Shown piece after piece: positions 7,202-9,801 of a DNA stretch of 9,801 nt; positions within the stretch are counted from its first letter, which is position 1; each line of letters begins with the position of its first letter. The position numbers were made by a program, and so were the translations under genes. A model generated the notes under the pieces. The model was not told the DNA's origin, ran no database searches, and worked only from the letters and a program-made list of their open reading frames with translations. This DNA comes from UBA10427 sp003500135. GTDB taxonomy: Bacteria > Bacteroidota > Bacteroidia > Cytophagales > Cyclobacteriaceae. The DNA lies in NCBI GenBank assembly GCA_963966275.1, contig CAWZYQ010000144.1:1-9801 (forward strand), in the 5' to 3' direction.

Positions 7202-9801
7202 AGAGCACTCTCAATTATTTCAATTTCTTCTTTTGTCAAATCATATAGCTGATAAACCAAATGGTCTATTTGAGATTTCAATTCTGATATATCAGCATTT
7301 GATCCTGACTTTTTTAGACTTTGTATTTGAGAAACTATTGCAGCTATTTCCGAAGAATCTTCGACAAAAAGAGATTCAGGTAAAAGCAACTTTTCAATTG
7401 TAGTTTTCTTAAAAACATATGCACCACCCGCAGTTTTTTCGCCAACTAACGAGAATTGAAATCTAAATACGGAAGAGTTGAAAATTCCTAACAATGTTTT
7501 TAATGAAAGATCATTGGTTGTTAGGAAAAAGGATGCACTAGTAAGCAAATGTTTTTCCTGATCCAAAGCGAAATCCCAATCACCTGAGATTAAACCCCAA
7601 ACAATCTTTTCTTCATCGAATAAGCGATAGTAACTCGCGGCACATCTTTGAAGTGCGTACCATTCATACCTTATGCCTGTTTCTGATTTGTTACGATTGG
7701 ATAGTTCAGGTTTAAAACTTAAAAGATGGGCGAATTCTGAAGGGTAGTTTTTTTCGAAATCATATTCACATTCTTGTCTGGCACCAAGTATGGTGTCATC
7801 ATTTTCATGCGGAAAATGCCAAGGAATGAATAAAAGTCTCAAGTTATTCTGTGTAATTTGGAATTGATGGATGTCTTTCCCACGTAGAAACGGCTTAGAT
7901 AAAGGAGAGTTAAATACTTCATTTTCTGTATCGACAATAAATGCTTTGTCATATCCTGTTGTTATTCCACGCTTTATTTGAATATGACTGATATCGCCAA
8001 TTTTAGTTGATGAAGACCTAATCTTTTCTAGGACTCCTTGCTCTTTTACTTTTGAGAACATCCATGAACTAGATTGTAAGACTGAATGGTCTAGTAATTT
8101 TGGCTCAATCAATTTCTCGTTGAATATTTTTTGGTTTATTGGCTCTGATTTGAACTCTACTAGTTTAAAACTATCTGTAACATTGGTTTTAGCAAGATGA
8201 AGAATGGTTGAGGATACAAGAGCTTCATCGAAAATTGGCACAAGTTCAAAATTGACTAATTCATGAAATCGATATTCTGAAAGGTAGTTTCTGAGTGGTT
8301 TGCCATATTCGGTACTAAAGAATTTATTAGTTGAAATAAATGCAAACTGACCATTGTTGCGAAGAATTGAAAAAGCGCGTTCAAAGAAAAATACGCTCAA
8401 GTCTGCAGTTCCTGAATAAACATTATACCATTTACTAAGAAGCTTTGTATTTCCTTTTGATTTTCTTTGCTGGATATAAGGTGGGTTGCCTATCACAATA
8501 TCAAATCCCACAAAATCTCCATCGTCATTGAGTACTTCAGGGAATTCAAAACGCCATTCAAAAGCATCAACAAAAATCTTGTTACCTTTGATTTCTTCTA
8601 TTTCGGCTTCTAGTTTATTGGTTTGCTCAGTTAGTTTTTTCACTTTCTTGTTCCAAGCGGTTTTTTCCTTTTTGCTCATTTCAAAAAGCTGCCCTTGGTT
8701 AGTTAGCTGAAACAGTTCACCTGATAACTTTCGAAGGCGTTTCACTTTTGGGTCGTTCAAAGAAATCTCGCTCCTGAAATCGGATTTGATGTCGTCAATA
8801 AGGCGTTCCATTTCCCTTTTTTGCTCTTTGTTCTGAGCGTTACGATAAGTGTCAACCGCTACTCGATAACTGTCAATTGACCATTTGCTTTTCTTCAAAG
8901 CTTGTTTTAAGTCGGCATCAATATCGAAACGACTTACAAGAGAGTTACCACACTTAATGTTGATGTCAATATTGGGAAGTGTTTCTAGTTCAGTGGCGTT
9001 TTTGTAGTAGGCATTTTTCAGCAGCTCAATCCATAAACGCAAACGGCAAATCTTTACAGAATTGGGATTGATGTCCACTCCAAAAAGGCAGTTTTCAATG
9101 ATGGTTTGCTTTTCGTGAAATAGGGTTTCCTGAATACGTTGTCTTTCCTTGCTGTTGGGGTTGTAATCGAAAAGTTCGCCTTCTTCGTCCGTTACAATAA
9201 GTTCGTCATTCACCACTACCACTTGATATTCTTTCAGGCGTTTTCCGTCTCGGTCTTGCAGAATTTTCAAGTCGTTTTTAACGGCAATCATTTCATTAAG
9301 AGCAGAAACCAAAAAGTGTCCTGAACCAACGGCAGGGTCGCAGATTTTGAGACTATTTACAATCTCGTTGGCCTGTTGCCGGGTAAAGAGCCTGTCATCG
9401 CCTATTTGCTCATATACATCATCGAGGCTTTTAAACTCCCCTCTTGAGAGGGGCTGGGGGTGTGTTTCTAAAATGCCGGGGTTTCCCGAAAGCAAATTCA
9501 GAGGGGATTCTTCATATTGAAGTTCAAATAAATCTCCATTTTCAAAACCAATGATGTATTGACGTATCGTTTCTAGAGTTGCGTCGAGGTGCTTAAAAAT
9601 ATCAGAATCTGGAAAACGTAATACATTTAGCCCCAATTCGTTTAATCTGCTTTCTTTCTTAAAATCTTTTTGTTGTGTTTCTTCCCAGTCATGCGATTCG
9701 CCATCTATTTCAATAACCAGTTTTAATTCATAACAAAAGAAATCAGCTATGTAATTATCCAGCGGTTTCTGCCTGTGAAAATCATATTTACCAGCAAACT
9801 T
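7198..9801 (-). CDS. Eco57I/type IIG-like DNA methyltransferase with DUF559 insert (5'-partial)
   Basis: The visible part is 867 residues, and the frame is open to the right edge, so the true start lies outside. A TTG at 9634-9636 is inside the domain and is not the start. Domains, numbered from the window edge: DUF559-like endonuclease about 1-83; linker ETHPQPLSRGEF 112-123; adenine-methylase motif I DPAVGSGHF 155-163; FGVDINPNSVKICRLRLWIE 240-259; a charged helical stretch about 375-405 that may form a coiled coil; catalytic motif IV NPPY 439-442 in IVIGNPPYIQQRK; and a TaqI-C-like target-recognition region about 600-810 starting at IKRGITTGYDKAF. NPPY with motif I predicts N6-adenine methylation of DNA. 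Eco57I-type proteins combine this with recognition and often cleavage. The missing N-terminus would hold any original nuclease domain. The gene is coupled to a downstream membrane protein. A PglX-type (BREX) methylase is the main alternative, but no other BREX gene is visible. Confidence 0.88.
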   Translation of the reverse strand, partial: KFAGKYDFHRQKPLDNYIADFFCYELKLVIEIDGESHDWEETQQKDFKKESRLNELGLNVLRFPDSDIFKHLDATLETIRQYIIGFENGDLFELQYEESPLNLLSGNPGILETHPQPLSRGEFKSLDDVYEQIGDDRLFTRQQANEIVNSLKICDPAVGSGHFLVSALNEMIAVKNDLKILQDRDGKRLKEYQVVVVNDELIVTDEEGELFDYNPNSKERQRIQETLFHEKQTIIENCLFGVDINPNSVKICRLRLWIELLKNAYYKNATELETLPNIDINIKCGNSLVSRFDIDADLKQALKKSKWSIDSYRVAVDTYRNAQNKEQKREMERLIDDIKSDFRSEISLNDPKVKRLRKLSGELFQLTNQGQLFEMSKKEKTAWNKKVKKLTEQTNKLEAEIEEIKGNKIFVDAFEWRFEFPEVLNDDGDFVGFDIVIGNPPYIQQRKSKGNTKLLSKWYNVYSGTADLSVFFFERAFSILRNNGQFAFISTNKFFSTEYGKPLRNYLSEYRFHELVNFELVPIFDEALVSSTILHLAKTNVTDSFKLVEFKSEPINQKIFNEKLIEPKLLDHSVLQSSSWMFSKVKEQGVLEKIRSSSTKIGDISHIQIKRGITTGYDKAFIVDTENEVFNSPLSKPFLRGKDIHQFQITQNNLRLLFIPWHFPHENDDTILGARQECEYDFEKNYPSEFAHLLSFKPELSNRNKSETGIRYEWYALQRCAASYYRLFDEEKIVWGLISGDWDFALDQEKHLLTSASFFLTTNDLSLKTLLGIFNSSVFRFQFSLVGEKTAGGAYVFKKTTIEKLLLPESLFVEDSSEIAAIVSQIQSLKKSGSNADISELKSQIDHLVYQLYDLTKEEIEIIESAL
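9433..9467. repeat. GC-rich palindrome read through inside the methylase
   Basis: The core at 9438-9453, CCCCTCT-TG-AGAGGGG, is a 7-bp perfect inverted repeat with a 2-nt centre. A G-rich arm (GCTGGGGGTGTG) extends it, and AAAC/GTTT bracket the whole 35 bp. On the minus strand it is read in frame as THPQPLSRGEF within the methylase protein. Similar palindromes are, as I recall, dispersed through many Bacteroidetes genomes, often beside DUF559 genes. Its composition differs sharply from the AT-rich gene around it, marking it as an inserted repeat end. Confidence 0.75.
9553..9801 (-). other. DUF559/Vsr-like endonuclease domain within the methylase frame
   Basis: The first 83 visible residues contain FHRQKPLDNYIADFFCYELK, LVIEIDGESHDWEE, KKESRLNELGLNVLRFPDSD and HLDATLETIRQYI. 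This is the core of DUF559, a PD-(D/E)XK nuclease family related to Vsr: a hydrophobic strand with Asp20 (IADF), then the catalytic-type Glu31/Asp33 and His37 (IEIDGESH), then LNELGLNVLRF. These conserved positions look intact, so it could be an active DNA nickase or nuclease. It sits in one uninterrupted frame with the methylase. Its N-terminal edge is outside the window. Confidence 0.8.

Noticed and set aside
6800..7403. Plus-strand open stretches over the membrane protein and methylase end
   Set aside because: They are antisense shadows of intact minus-strand genes with low-complexity, unconvincing translations.
9634..9636. TTG as start codon of the methylase
   Set aside because: The frame continues upstream without stop to the window edge and encodes the conserved DUF559 core, so TTG is an internal Leu codon.
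1..9801. CRISPR array, tRNA or rRNA genes
   Set aside because: No regularly spaced repeats and no cloverleaf or rRNA-like sequence were seen on either strand.

Overview
The window looks like a chromosomal segment of a Bacteroidetes (Flavobacteriia/Cytophagia-type) bacterium. The evidence is moderate-to-low GC, short AT-rich leaders without clear Shine-Dalgarno sites, several matches to the Bacteroidetes -7 promoter element TAnnTTTG, and proteins typical of that phylum: a Wzi/RemB-like outer-membrane barrel, a TPR protein with signal peptide, and a phylum-typical Eco57I-like methylase. All genes in the window read on the minus strand.

Layout in + coordinates. 135-1964: complete MsbA-type ABC exporter. 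2037-3719: secreted outer-membrane beta-barrel protein of Wzi/RemB type with its own likely promoter. 3825-4916: secreted or periplasmic TPR protein. These three look like ordinary envelope genes. 5127-6149: decayed IS1595-family insertion sequence whose transposase carries a frameshift, a nonsense codon, an apparent in-frame deletion and an Asn where the second catalytic Asp is expected. 6150-6523: gene-free spacer holding an inverted repeat, T-rich tracts and an imperfect direct repeat that touches the stop codon of the next gene.

6524-9801: an accessory, defence-like two-gene unit transcribed right to left. First comes the C-terminal 867 residues of a large Eco57I/type IIG-like DNA methyltransferase (the gene starts outside the window). 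A small predicted membrane protein of unknown function follows, with an ATGA stop/start overlap, so the two are probably translated together.

The most interesting point is at the right edge. The methylase reading frame continues upstream, beyond a TTG that could be mistaken for a start, into a DUF559/Vsr-like PD-(D/E)XK endonuclease domain. That domain is followed in frame by a GC-rich palindrome read through as the linker THPQPLSRGE, and then by methylase motif I. I interpret this as an endonuclease cassette with a palindromic end inserted in frame into a host restriction-modification gene. The idea is testable by looking for a second palindrome copy just beyond position 9801 and by comparison with uninterrupted homologues. 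The boundary between the envelope genes and the defence unit is marked by the dead IS and the repeat-rich spacer, which fits an accessory island edge.
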